This document shows, one piece after another, positions 11,801 through 23,052 of a stretch of 64,000 bases of DNA. The notes beneath the pieces were generated by a model. The model was given only the letters and a program-made list of their open reading frames with translations. It did no database searches and had not been told where the DNA came from. The position numbers and the translations under genes were made by a program. Source of the DNA: Gambelia wislizenii (lineage: Eukaryota; Chordata; Lepidosauria; Squamata; Crotaphytidae); assembly GCA_030847615.1 (NCBI GenBank), contig JAUMIR010000001.1, positions 162,723,001 to 162,787,000 on the forward strand, given 5' to 3'. Position 1 is the stretch's first letter; the number at the start of each line of letters is the position of its first letter.

Positions 11801-13264
11801 GCAACCAGGCACGAGGTCTACTGGGCGGTTTTTTGGGTTTGTTTGTTTTTAATGGTATATGGTAAGCCGGATCCAGCTAGTACCTTTAAAATGTCCAAAG
11901 CACTTCACAGCTATCACTGTAGTCCTATCCTGTTCTGTAAAATAGCTCAGCATTATTATACCCATATTGACATATGGGTCAGATGTTGAGAGGATAGTGC
12001 TATTTGTTATGCTTTTCATCTCCCGTGGGCCTTTATCATTGGCCATATTAATTAGATTAATTATAATTATATAGATGGCAATTATAGTCCAAAGGGTTCA
12101 GTGGGCCCACATTTGGAAAGGCTGAGACAGCCTTTTGAAGACTAGCTAATAAATCAATTCATGGTTGTAAGGAGTACAAAGGATTATTTTGTGTGCCCAC
12201 TTTCTGACTTTACTCTGAGCTGCTCCTTCTCTGGCAATGAATGTGGCTGTGCTGGTTTTCCCTCTTGCCTTTATGTTAACCCTGGGAGATACTCATTAGC
12301 TCCAGGAGTCCAGGCTGATGGTGAAAATATGCTTCCTCTCTGGTCTCTAACTTCAGGACAGGTAGATATCTACAGAGTAGAATTTCTCATGATAGTTTAC
12401 TACAGCCTATTCAGTTCCCAAGCATCATGTCTAAGCAACATCCTGGTAACTGTATTTAGGTAGCCCCACATATTTCCACCAAAATTTAACTCACCCTCAA
12501 ATCATTAGAAAGTCACAAAGAGGCTGAGTAATTTTCTGATAAGTTACAAGACAATGTGTTATTGAAACACAGATTTACATAAAATGAAAGCAATCTGAAT
12601 GCTCCCCAGAGAGAGAAGTGACAACCTTAAAACAGGGTTGGGTGAGTGCTTTGGCTTCATTGTGGCATTAAAAACACCATGAATGTCCCTTGGAAGCTTA
12701 TGAGGTCTTTGCTGAAAAACCAGTACGCTTAGCAAAAGGCCATCTGGTCTTCCCCTAGAGGGAATAGATTTGTGTTACTTGATACTGAAAGCACATTTAA
12801 TGAGTTTGAATGGCAGCTATAAAATCTGGTGATCAAATGAATAGTAAAACCCTCTGAATACAGAATAATTCCGTTTTGGCAGCTAGCAAAGAAGGAGGGA
12901 CACATAGGAACAAGAAAAGGTGACAGAGTGACTGGATAGGCACTCTGCCTACATCTCTAATGCAAAAGTTCAATTTACTCATCATGAGTCAACTGTTATC
13001 CTTGTTGATTTATGAGAAGCATGTGCCTCCTCTGCTACATAGATCATTGTGGCATATGACTGGCCAGAGCTTGGGGAATCTACTTTTATGAACCACAGTT
13101 TCCAATTTAAAAATAAAGAAGCTTAAGAAGGGAGGGTGAGTACAGGCCTTGAAGCCGCCCATTAACAGCTCCCACCCTAGGCAGCAGACTGAGTCTGTAC
13201 TATGCTGAAATGTACTGCAGGGTAATTCTTTGCATCCATACATATAAGCCTCATATTGGCATGT
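8836..13264. other. Intergenic with small repeat scraps
   Basis: No gene supported. I see an ATT microsatellite plus an L2-like tail scrap near 10,575-10,650, a GGTATG-type imperfect tandem near 11,395-11,455, and an octamer/CCAAT cluster at 11,470-11,537 listed separately. Confidence 0.35.
11470..11537. promoter_or_regulatory. Clustered CCAAT boxes and two octamers
   Basis: ATTGG (about 11,471), CCAAT (about 11,497) and two exact octamers ATGCAAAT at 11,512-11,519 and 11,530-11,537 lie within 70 bases. This arrangement resembles POU/NF-Y sites of promoters. There is no TATA box or gene next to it, so it may be part of a decayed LTR. Confidence 0.25.
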
Positions 13265-13271
13265 GAGTCAT

Positions 13272-13303
13272 GTGTGTGTGTGTGCGCGCACGCACGCATG
13301 CAT
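13272..13303. repeat. (TG)n(CG)n microsatellite
   Basis: An alternating purine-pyrimidine tract, TG repeats passing into CGCGCACGCACGCATGCATG, is capable of Z-DNA. Confidence 0.7.
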
Positions 13304-14170
13304 GTTCATGATGGCAGCCCTACTGCTCCTCAAGATTATACACATGCATTACAGGTATGTGTAAAGTTGTAAATAAACACAGATGTGCTTACCCTTGGTG
13401 TGAGAAAGCTTCTGGTACAGTACATTTTATGTTTGTTTAATTTATATCCCATCTTTCTCCCAATAACCAAGGTGGCTGCATCTTAGGTGAGTGAAGGATT
13501 TAAAGGAGGACATCTAGGCCTCAGGGTCTAGATCCTCTTCTCCAGTCCTCAAAGTGAGGGAAAGGAATATATTTTAACCACACTGCCTGAAATGTGTGGG
13601 TATATGTATTTTCCTCATTTGTTAGATACGGTGGGGTCTTCTTTATCGAAATGACATCCATTGTGCAACAATGATGTATGGATGTTTAATCTGTCATACT
13701 TAATGATATCAATAGGGGCTGTCGCATGTAACATCTTCCTTAGAACATAACCAAGGCCTGCTTCCTGTGATATCACAAGAGGTTGTTCCTAGGTCTCAGA
13801 TTTTTTTGGCAGCTTTGAATAGTCATAGCCTGAAACCCCTAATTTCAGGTAAAATAAAGTCAGGAAAGTAGCAGTGGATAATCCTTGTTTATCAATATAA
13901 GATACAACAACAACAATAAGCATACATCCTAGCCAAATTTCCATAAACGGAAACAACTAAACATATGTACAGTGGGCCCTCCTGATCTGTGGGCTCCAGA
14001 TCTGTGATTTCAAGCACCATAGATCACCATATCCTATATTTAAAATGGTGATGATGTGAATGCAAATGCACTGAAGTGTGTGTGTGTCTGTGTGCACATG
14101 ATGCTGTCATTTAATAATATGGGACACAGTCATCCACATTTTTTGTCATCCGTACTATTTCAGTCTACTT

Positions 14171-14420
14171 ATAATGTCTGCCCGCCCCCCATATCTGCAG
14201 ATCCAATATCCGCAGTTTCAGTTATCTGTGGCTGAAAAAATAGGGATACATACCATAGAGTCATGCTGGAAAATGCCTATAGAAGAGTTCTCTCTAGGAA
14301 TTGCTAGGTCCTCCAATGCAACTCTATGGTATCTTTGTACCAGAAGTCCTTTATTTTAATAGTGTTTGCTATTATCTGTGGTTTCACTTATAAAGAGTAA
14401 GTCCAGGAACCTATAAAGTT
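14171..14420 (-). mobile_element. Tigger-like MITE fragment
   Basis: The reverse complement matches the element at 39,804-40,067 through several blocks (ACCACAGATAA, TTAAAATAAAGGACTTC, ATACCATAGAGTTG, TTTTCCAGCATGACTCTATG). One related end, CAGTGGGCCCTCCTGATCTG, starts at 13,970 after TA, so two partial elements may be adjoined here. It is non-coding. Confidence 0.6.
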
Positions 14421-15132
14421 TATTTGGTTCATGGCTTCAACTTGTCAAGGTATAGAGTACAATCTGGTGCTCCCAAACTCTGTTCTAGAGAAGTTAGACT
14501 GGAACCTTCCTTGATGCCTTTCCAGAGGCAGCTGAAGACAAGTCAGTGCTCAAGGGGAATGAGCTTGCCTAATGTGCTGTATCGTCTAGTTGTTTTTAAT
14601 GGCTATGTTACTAATTGGTTTTAATTGTATCAATAGTTTTGCTAAAGTTTTTAACTTTTATATGAGGTAATTTTTTTATCTGTGTTTGTTTTGACTGTTG
14701 TAAGCTGTCTTGAGTCTCAAAATGAGGGGGAAAGCAAGATCATATCCTCCAAAATTGCACTGATGAAACTTGGGACACATTTGGCCAAGGAATGTCAGAG
14801 TGTGGTCTAGATGGCAAAAGTTATTAGTGAAGAAGAACACACAAGCTAGGACAGGCTGCAGCAGTTTACTTTTGCTTGAGTCTACAGGGAAGGGCAAGAT
14901 TTCATCCTCTCCTAACCTCCTGCTCCCTGCTAGGTTAAAAGAGTGCAAACTACTTTTGTATTTTGAACTCAGCTTGCAGAAATTGAAGTAAGCCAAGGAT
15001 AAAGGGAGGGATGTGGGAGGAGGAGAGAGACATTTTAAAAGCAGCCGAATAAGTAACCCTGCCAATCCGGGACAGTTGAAAGGTACATGAGCTAAGTAAG
15101 TAAGTGAATAACACAGTACCCATTCTGTTGTA

Positions 15133-15373
15133 CAGTAGGACCCCCGTATCCACTGGGGATTGGTTCTTGGGGTCCCATGGATACTGAAAACCGTGGATAA
15201 TAGTGAACACCATTGAAAATAATGGGACTTCTAGTTTAAAATACCATAGAGTGGCCTTGGAGGACACAGAAAATGGCTAGACAGGACAGATTTTCTAGGA
15301 AGACTCTATGGTAGGTGTGCTGTGGATAATTGCATCAGTGGATAATGAATCAGTGGATATGGGGTTCCTACTG
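15133..15373. mobile_element. pogo/Tigger-like MITE flanked by TA
   Basis: It starts CAGTAGGACCCCCGTATCCAC and ends with the imperfect complement GGATATGGGGTTCCTACTG; TA flanks both ends. Its interior (GATTGGTTCTTGGGGTCCCA, GATACTGAAAACCGTGGATA) matches the copy at 5,005-5,250. Confidence 0.75.
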
Positions 15374-16208
15374 TATTATAAAACTAAAAACCAGACCTTG
15401 GAAAGTTGCTATTAAAAACTAAGTAGTTATAGATACTGGGGCTACTATAGTAGTAATTACTATAGTTAAAATTTACAATTACTCCTCTCCCATCCATGTT
15501 AAAATTTCCAATAGCACAGGAAGCACATTGTTTAGTAAGGCCACACACCCATAACCAGCAAAATAACTTTTAAAAAAATTATGGTTATACCACAAATGGA
15601 TATTTTGATATTTTTTGTAGGGAGTGTGGTGCAGGATACAGCCCTCTAAGATTTGTTGAGGGATAAGACTAATGTGATCCCCTAGCCTCCCACAGTTGCG
15701 TACTTACCCCTAGTTCACTGTCGTCATTTCAGCTAATTTTTTACAGGATTTAAGTTTGATCAGGGGCCTTACAGTTAAAAACACTCCTTGATATTTAGCT
15801 TAAATATTTGACTGTTTCAGTTTGTGCCCACTTCATCATTTTCATAGCTATGACAGCAGCCATTGGTGGGCTCAACAGCCTACATCTTTCCTTAGAAGTC
15901 ATTTCTAGCTTAAATAAATCACTTTGTCAAGTAGAGAAGCAACACAGTTATTGATTTGAACAGAAATGCAGTTTTCTTACTGTCAAAGTTATCCATTCAT
16001 GTGGACATCATTCCCACCCCATATTGCTGGTGATCTCTTTCAACACCTTTCAATAAAATATATTTTCTCTCACATTTCTTTCATCCAAAGAATCACTCAA
16101 TAAAGGCTTTCAATATTTTAGGGAGGAAAACAATATTTGAAGGTAGCAAATATTTTGAAGCAACATAATAAAAGAGCTAGAAAATATAATGGAACTGTTA
16201 AACTAAAA
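15374..16208. other. Intergenic
   Basis: Nothing recognised. Confidence 0.35.
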
Positions 16209-16435
16209 AGAAGAGCCTGCATGCTGTAGTAGCTTGAGGATTTGACTATAGGTTTCTGATCCCTGCTCAGCCATGGAAACCCACTGGATTACCTTGGGCA
16301 AGTCAGACTGTTTTGGCTTCAAAGGAAGGCAATGACAAACACCTTCTGAACAAATCTTGTCAAGAAAACCCCATAATAGGTCACTTTAGCATCGTCATAA
16401 GGCAGAACAACTTGAAGGCACACCACCAGCACCAT
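16209..16435 (+). mobile_element. tRNA-derived SINE (CTTGAAGGCACAC-tailed)
   Basis: Characteristic blocks are ATGGAAACCCACTGG, CTTGGGCAAGTCA, AAAGGAAGGCAATG, CTGAACAAATCTTG, CAAGAAAACCCCATAATAGG and the tail AACTTGAAGGCACACCACC. The head is decayed. Same family as the copies at 19.3, 44.7, 45.8, 57.1 and 59.9 kb. Confidence 0.75.
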
Positions 16436-16727
16436 GAAATGACAAAGTTTGAGGGGATCCACTATGCCTCCTGGCATAGTAAGAGCTGAAATTCCAGATG
16501 CACCTCCAAATGGGACTGTAGCAATAATTGCAAGATGTACCTGACTGGTGATATGGTTAATTTGTTCAGTGTGATTTCAGTCAGAGTAAGATGTGAGGAA
16601 ATACAAAGAAAATTGAATGTTATGCTAATGGTACTATATGCATCTAGGATTAGGTCCAGGGTCACCTTCCTTCTGGTTAAACTCCTGACCATCTGTTTTT
16701 GGGCACAGTCCTTTAGGCTGCCTAGAG

Positions 16728-17209
16728 AAGTGGCTCTTAACCTTTTCTTTATTAGGGACCCCCCCCCTTAAATATCTTTTGCTGCTGGGGGAGGCTGGGG
16801 GTGGGTGGTGTTTAGGGATTTTAATCTGCATTTGTATTTTAATTGTTGTAAGCCACCCTGATTGTTTTTAACAGAGGGGCGTGGTAAAAATAAATTTTAT
16901 TATTATTATTATTAAGACTTAACTCAAGATTTAAAACAACAGCAATACAATTACCATTCATTAAACCTTGCCTCAGAGCCATTGGAGGGAGGGAAGACTT
17001 TTCTACTGCTTCTTCCTGCAGGTTTGTGGTTACAGTAAATTGAACAGCAGTACACAGATCAAACAACTCAGCCAGCCTTTGCCTTGGCTTCTGTCACATG
17101 GCAACTCCACTATGGGGGGTGGACAGAGCAGTTTTCAAACCTTTGTGAACCCCCTGTGAGGACATTGCGGCCCCCTGGGGTTCACCAGACCACAGGTTAA
17201 GAACCACTG
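16728..17209. mobile_element. Non-autonomous hAT element with nested L2-like tail
   Basis: The terminal inverted repeats are AAGTGGCTCTTAACC at left and GGTTAAGAACCACTG at right, the CAGTGGTTCTCAACC type of hAT/Charlie elements. Flanking 8-mers GCCTAGAG and ATCTAGAG agree at six of eight bases, as for an aged hAT duplication. Bases about 16,815-16,916 hold a separate insertion that ends GTTGTAAGCCACCCTGATTG plus (ATT)n, the 3' end of an L2-like LINE or SINE. No transposase is present. Confidence 0.7.
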
Positions 17210-18317
17210 ATCTAGAGCATTGTGTCTTCATCGAAGCCTGAACATGCAGTTTGCTCATTGACAGTAATTGAATTCATCTATTGTTACAGTCCTTTGCATT
17301 TCTCCCTTAGTTCATTCAATATCTCAACATCACTCTGAGCACTTTAGTCATGAGAGTGATTATGTATCCTCCTCAGCACTAAATTACTGTATCCTCTTAG
17401 AACATTCCTTTGGGGTTGGGCCTCATATTGTAACTCACAGCAATTCAACAGAGGATTCTGCTACTTTTGAGAGCTTGAATTTGGTTCATGTACACCCTCC
17501 ATTGATGTGACACTTTCCTCAATACACCCTTCCCTGTCCTTTCTATAGATCTTGGCTAGGCGACATATGTCCCTAGGGCAAGATGAGCAACTGTTGGGGT
17601 TGCGTTGGGTCCCAGAGAACTTTAGAAGGCCACTATCTCTCATTTTTTTAAAAAAAAAAATTACCCCAAAATGCCACCAGGGGGCATGAGGGAAATTTCA
17701 CCACATTTCTAGCTCTTTCTGGAACATTTTGTATTTCAATAGGAAGAGATATGGATCTAAAGTGCCCCGGGGTATGTGGAAAAATTTTCTCCTACCCTAC
17801 TGGGTATTTGTTTTTGGTCCAGGGGGACTGGGAGCCACATGTGGTCCATGGGTTGCACTCTCCCCACCTTGATCTAGGGCCACTTGCTCCTTGTATAGAC
17901 TCACTGAACAGCCCTTTTAAAATGACCATCCCAAAAGAAGGTGGATTGCCTCTCCTCATATCAAGAGTAACAACTCACCTTTTAAATAGGTCACAGCCCA
18001 CCCACTGTTTATCATTTTAAAAAATACAAATTTTTCAAAACAAGCATGGAATTCTGGTCACTTCCTCTCTTTTTTTGGCTGCTGTTTGGCATTTTTGCAG
18101 TCCATGTGCTCCCTTTAAGATCCCAGGGGAAGAAAATTAGATCCCAGATCCACTGCAGTTGATCATCCCTCCTATAGGTTCTGTGCCAAGGAACAATCAT
18201 ATCCAACTGATTCTTTTCATTCTGTCTGCTTACCTTTATTCCCACTATAACTAAACTTTCCTCCTAAATCAAAGCAGCTTAGTTCCTACATCCTAACTCA
18301 CAATTACTAGTGTCTAC
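17210..18317. other. Intergenic
   Basis: No gene seen. Near 17,818-17,880 there is a scrap of a hAT-like end (GGGAGCCACATGTGGTCC). Confidence 0.35.
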
Positions 18318-18512
18318 ATGGTGTCCCTCTCCAATGGATTCAGACTACAGGGAAAGAGATTCCACCTAAACATTAGGAAGAACTTCCTGACAGTAGGAGC
18401 TGTTCAACAGTGGAATGCACTGCCTTGTTGTGTTGTGGAGTCTCCTTCTTTGGAGGTTTTTAAACAGAGGCTGGATGGCCATCTCTCGGGAATGCTTTGA
18501 TTGTGTGTTCCT
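18318..18512 (+). pseudogene. CR1 LINE ORF2 C-terminal fragment
   Basis: The frame encodes the well-known CR1 reverse transcriptase C-terminus, with residues RFHLNIRKNFLTVGAVQQWN and EVFKQRLDGHLSGML ending the frame. Only the last 60 or so codons remain, so it is a 5'-truncated dead copy on the plus strand. A closely similar segment lies on the minus strand at 51.0-51.2 kb. Confidence 0.85.
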
Positions 18513-19269
18513 GCAGTCTAGTTCTACCCACCTCCCTTCACATGATCAGAACCATTTCCATCCTCATCTCTTAGGAATGATGGCTTCCAAACAGGATGCT
18601 CCCCAACTCCTTTAGCTTCCCCATATACACACACCTGAAAGGTCACTTTAAAATGGTTTTGCTATGGATTTGTGGGAAATCTGTTTCATCAAGGTCCTTC
18701 CCCACCCCCCCACCCCGAAAGAGTTACCCAATCTACATCTCCCAGACTGCACATGGAAACAGGCATAATTTGCAGCCAGAAAACCATTACATTTCCAGGC
18801 TTATGAAGATGGTCTAAAAAAGGTGGGGAAAGTCAACATTTGAAAAATGAACAAAAATCGTGCACACATTTCTAAAATGTGCACAAACATACTTTAGCCA
18901 ATGGGGACATGCAATCATTAAATTATCCATTTAAAAAAAAACACATTAACATATGTACATTTTTTCCATTAAAGAAATAATCTATAAGAAACTGATGCAG
19001 AATGGACTTGGAGATTAAGAAATAAAGAAGACCATGGAAACAGACTTCATTTATGCTTTGCCATCCTTTTGATACTGAGAACCAGGAGTTCAATTGGAAT
19101 TCATCTCTTTTGTATGCTCAGCTTGTTGCAAATCATTCCCCAAAACACACACACACACACATATAAAATGCCCCAAATACCCAATTACAGCTTTATTCTG
19201 TGCAGAAAACAACATTTTGTTGAGGGTGACAGTGATGCCAACAGTGAAAGACAGATTGGTTGTTCTGTG
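18513..19269. other. Intergenic
   Basis: Nothing beyond a CA microsatellite near 19,146-19,160. Confidence 0.35.
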
Positions 19270-19446
19270 TTTTCAACTTGACTCTGACTTAAGAGTTTTC
19301 TTGGCAAGATTTATTTAGAGGAAGTTTACTACTACCATCCTCTATGGGTGACAGGCCATGACTTGCTCAGTGGGGTTCCATGGGTGAGTGTGGCCTCCTG
19401 GAGTCCAAATCCAAAACTCAGACCACTACACCACTCTGACTCTGAA
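19270..19446 (-). mobile_element. tRNA-derived SINE, decayed
   Basis: On the minus strand the blocks CAGAGTGGTGTAGTGGTCTG (head with A box) and CTTGCCAAGAAAACTCTTAAG are visible. The tail is mostly lost. Confidence 0.6.
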
Positions 19447-22417
19447 AGAAGATAGCCATTTTTACCTTCTTGAGTTTGTGGACTGAGAGAATTAGGGTTT
19501 AATTCTTTAAACATATGGAAACCTTTGCCAAAATAGTATGTAAACTGAGAAGCTAGCATTCCAGTTCTTGCAGAATCACTTCAACCATATTTCTATGTCA
19601 GGTAGACTGCCCCCCTTTTGTGTTCAATGTGGTTTAAGAGCTTACAGTGCCACCCATTGACTTATCAACTGTAGCTTCCAGATGCCATGGACTTTCCTAT
19701 ACTGTCATAACATCCACTGAGTAGCATCCACTGAGTAGCATTAATTTCCATGGCCTCAGCAGTATCGCATTCTGAAGAGATGTGTGCAGTGCCATGTGCA
19801 GTGCCATGCATAAAACAGCATGCCTGACTCTGTAACCTTGCTGTGATTGCAGCTTCTGGCAAACATGTGTGTGCTTATAATTGTTGCTTTTACTACTAGG
19901 GCAAGAGTTGTCACAGATGTACAGACTTTATTCATAGGAGGAGGAATTGGTTTGTGAAATAACATTTGCCTCAGGCACCAGAGATCAAAATACCAAGCAA
20001 AATGTTTCATGTTTTTTTTTTTAACCTTGGCTGCAAATGGTGTTGAAAACAAGTTTCAATTTGACTGAACAGGAAATAATAAAATCTGTGAGCTTTAAAT
20101 CCAATGTGTGTGGGGGGAAGCTTTATGCTGTCGTTCTCATAATGGCTTTGGCAGAAGCATTATTCCCAATAAAAATGAAGTGTTCTTCAATAATGGACTG
20201 AGCCTTGTGTTAACATGTGCCATGGTCAGCCACAGTTTGAGCTCTACAGAAGTAGAAAGGGTTGACTGAAATACAAAGTTGGAGTTAGACCAAAATTTAA
20301 GGCCAAGGAGGCAATCATGTGGCCCTCCAGATGGTTTAAGACAGGTCAATGCACCAATAGGATGCACAGAAGTAAAACATGTCACCTTGTCTGCCTATAA
20401 CAGGGGACACAATTGTGTAGTGGGCAGGGGGCAATTTATGCCACCCCATGGGCTGTACCCATGTGCCCAAGTGCCACAGAAGAATGTTGCATCACTTCTG
20501 GTTAACATTTTAGGTGAATATACAATGAAAGAAACTGGGTTCTGGGGTGGGAGAGGGCAAACTGCTGCATTTGCATGAGGTTCCAAACATTTGACTAAAA
20601 ACAAAAATGAAATGGACGGCCATGTGGGGGACTCGCTGGGGGCTTCATGAGCTGCAAAAGTGGGTTCAGAGACCACATGTGGCCCACAAGCTCTTATTTG
20701 ATGTCCCTGGCTTAATATACTATACTCAAAGATGAACAAAGCTAGTGTTGGCAAGTAAGACATCTTTTTTTAATCCCCCCCCCCCCAGCAATTTCCCACA
20801 CTGCAAAGGTCAGCTTTATTCATCTCTGAACCTGAAAATGTAGTACAGGGGGAAAACCAACCCATTGCCTTCTTGAGGGTTTAGACTTCATCTCCCATGA
20901 GCTCCATCTAGTGGGGGTCAATGGTCAGGGATTATGAGAGTTGTAGTCCAAAGGATCTATAATTTACATTGTGGTTCTGTTTCCTTGGAATTATTGATAA
21001 ATAGCCCTACTTCCTGTGACTTGTGCTGGTAACGTATGTCTTTTATTCCCTTTTCCCTTGGCCTATATTCTCATGAACTGGCAATGATTAGCAACGGCTC
21101 TATAAGAGCTGAGTAAACATCATAAAAAAGACTTGATGGCTAGCCCACAATACTATCATCAAGGACAGTCAACTTACTATGACTAAATCCCAGGGATTGC
21201 TAGAAGTTTTTAATGTTGTGGTTGCCACTATTGTGAGTAGTTCACTACATCATGGAATACACTGGAGATCCATACACTATGGTGTATGCTGAGATACATT
21301 TCATCCTATGATATTCTAATCTAATCTTTTGTCTTTACTCTGGGTATCTGGGGCACAGAGCATGGACCTAGATAAAACGTGGAAGTAGCCAAGACTCAGG
21401 GTGTTCCAGGCATATTCTACATACTGAAATAAACCAACCTGATTTCCACATGTGTGGCTGTCCTTTGGATTTTCTGGTTCTCAGAATTTTCAGTGCTCTT
21501 CTCAGCTTTAAATAAAACAAAGCACCATTTAACAGCACTCATTTAGAAATTCATACTTTGGGAAAATATGGCATTAATTCAATTCCTTGTTCCAGCCATA
21601 GTAGATTAATTGAATCAATGGGAATTTGCTAATTCAACAGTTATTATTTTATAAGTCCCACTGACTCAACAGGTCTACGGTACTCTAGTTGGGACTAGCC
21701 TTGGATTTAGGCTGCTATGTTTAGGAATGTGTGTTTTATGGGAAAATACATTCAAACACACAGATTTAATATGTATTTAAATGTAATACATTTGCAATAA
21801 GACAAGAAACAGTGACTTTTACAGAAAAAAATCAAGGAGAATCCTGCTGTGAGATGCATGAGCTGGATGGAAATTTTCTTGCTCCTGGGTTTACATTTTA
21901 TCTTGACTCTGATCATTCCAATGCTCCACTTTTCTCTTTGGCCATAACAAATTGGGCCTATGCCTCTTCCTTTGTTTTGCCAATGGGCAATCCAAAGGCA
22001 AATCAATATCCTCCATGGGCTTCTTTCCATGACTAATATATCTTTGCTTAGAATCAGTCAACATTGATCATGTACTAAACAGGCACTTAACACTAAACAT
22101 ACAACACTTTACTGCAAAAACAAACAAACAAACAAAAACCCAAAACCCACATGTGGATAATTAGAGGATTCCCCCTTACACTCCTTTAAAATATAAACAG
22201 TTACAGCTGTACACAGCACTTGCCAGTGAAGTAGTGAGATGGGTAGGAAGGTGTGGTGGGAACTTCTGCTGCTCTGCTGAGCTTTGACAGAGTGGGAGAG
22301 AACACTTATTCCCTTGCAGAACCCTGCTGCAGCCTTCTGTAAAGACACAATGTAATACTGAGCACTTTCTCTCAATGAATGGTGCATCAAGAATTTCCCA
22401 TTGGCAAAATAAATAAT
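19447..22417. other. Intergenic with MITE scrap
   Basis: No supported gene. At 20,873-20,958 there is a short foldback scrap (GACTTCATCTCCCATGAGC ... GAGAGTTGTAGTCCAAA) of the same family as 44,027-44,112 and 57,953-58,043. At 19,703-19,742 a 14-bp unit is duplicated in tandem. Confidence 0.4.
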
Positions 22418-23052
22418 AGACCCTCTCACAGCTGCAGGAGTTTACAGCATACCATGTAGCTGTGGACAAGTTTACATAGGGACCACTAAACGCAGTGTGC
22501 AAACACGAATCAAGGAACGTGAGAGACACTGCAGACTGAGCCAGCCAGAAAAATCAGCAGTAGCAGAACATGTGATAAACCAACCTGGACACAAAATGTT
22601 ATTTAAAAACACAGAAATTCTGCACCAGGCCAACAACTATCATGTCAGAATGCACAGAGAAGCTATTGAAATCCACAAACATCTGGACAACTTCAACAGG
22701 AAAGAAGAAACCCTAAAAGTAAACAAAATCTGGCTCCCACTTTTGAAAAACAATAGAATCAAAACTCAACACTTACAAAGGAATTCTAACTAGGGACAGG
22801 GGGATTTCCAGCAGATAACGGCCCATCAACCAACCATTAGCCAACAGACTCTAATCAACCTTGCATTTCTATATCCAGAAACTAACCATTCAGTTACACA
22901 AATTTACATACACTCCCCAACAGGGGTTCACAGCATATAAACTCCACACACATTCCTACCCAACTATTTTCTGAAGATGCCAGCCACAGATGCAGGTGAA
23001 ACATCAGAAAGAAACTATTCCAGAGCACGGCCTCACAGCCCGGAAAAAAAAA
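22418..23052 (+). pseudogene. Penelope-like element, 5'-truncated 3' copy
   Basis: The copy begins abruptly inside the GIY-YIG domain, at the codons for the segment before GVY. It encodes VYIGTTKRSVQTRIKE, AEHVINQPGHKMLFKNTEIL and REAIEIHKHLDNFNRKEETL, then a tail of about 250 bases that ends in an A-run. It is about 95% alike to the copy at 3.7-4.9 kb by eye. Truncation at the 5' end is normal for target-primed retroelements. No function is expected. Confidence 0.85.
22965..23011 (+). ncRNA. Hammerhead-like motif, decayed copy
   Basis: CTGAAGA is at 22,971-22,977, stem II GCCAGC/GCAGGT around CACAGAT, and GAAAC at 22,998-23,002. The cleavage triplet is ATC rather than GTC, so this copy would probably have a broken stem III. 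Confidence 0.3.

Noticed and set aside
12161..12463. 100-codon Cys/Ser-rich frame
   Set aside because: No signal peptide, no motif, and no splice or polyadenylation context; consistent with chance in this AT-rich DNA.
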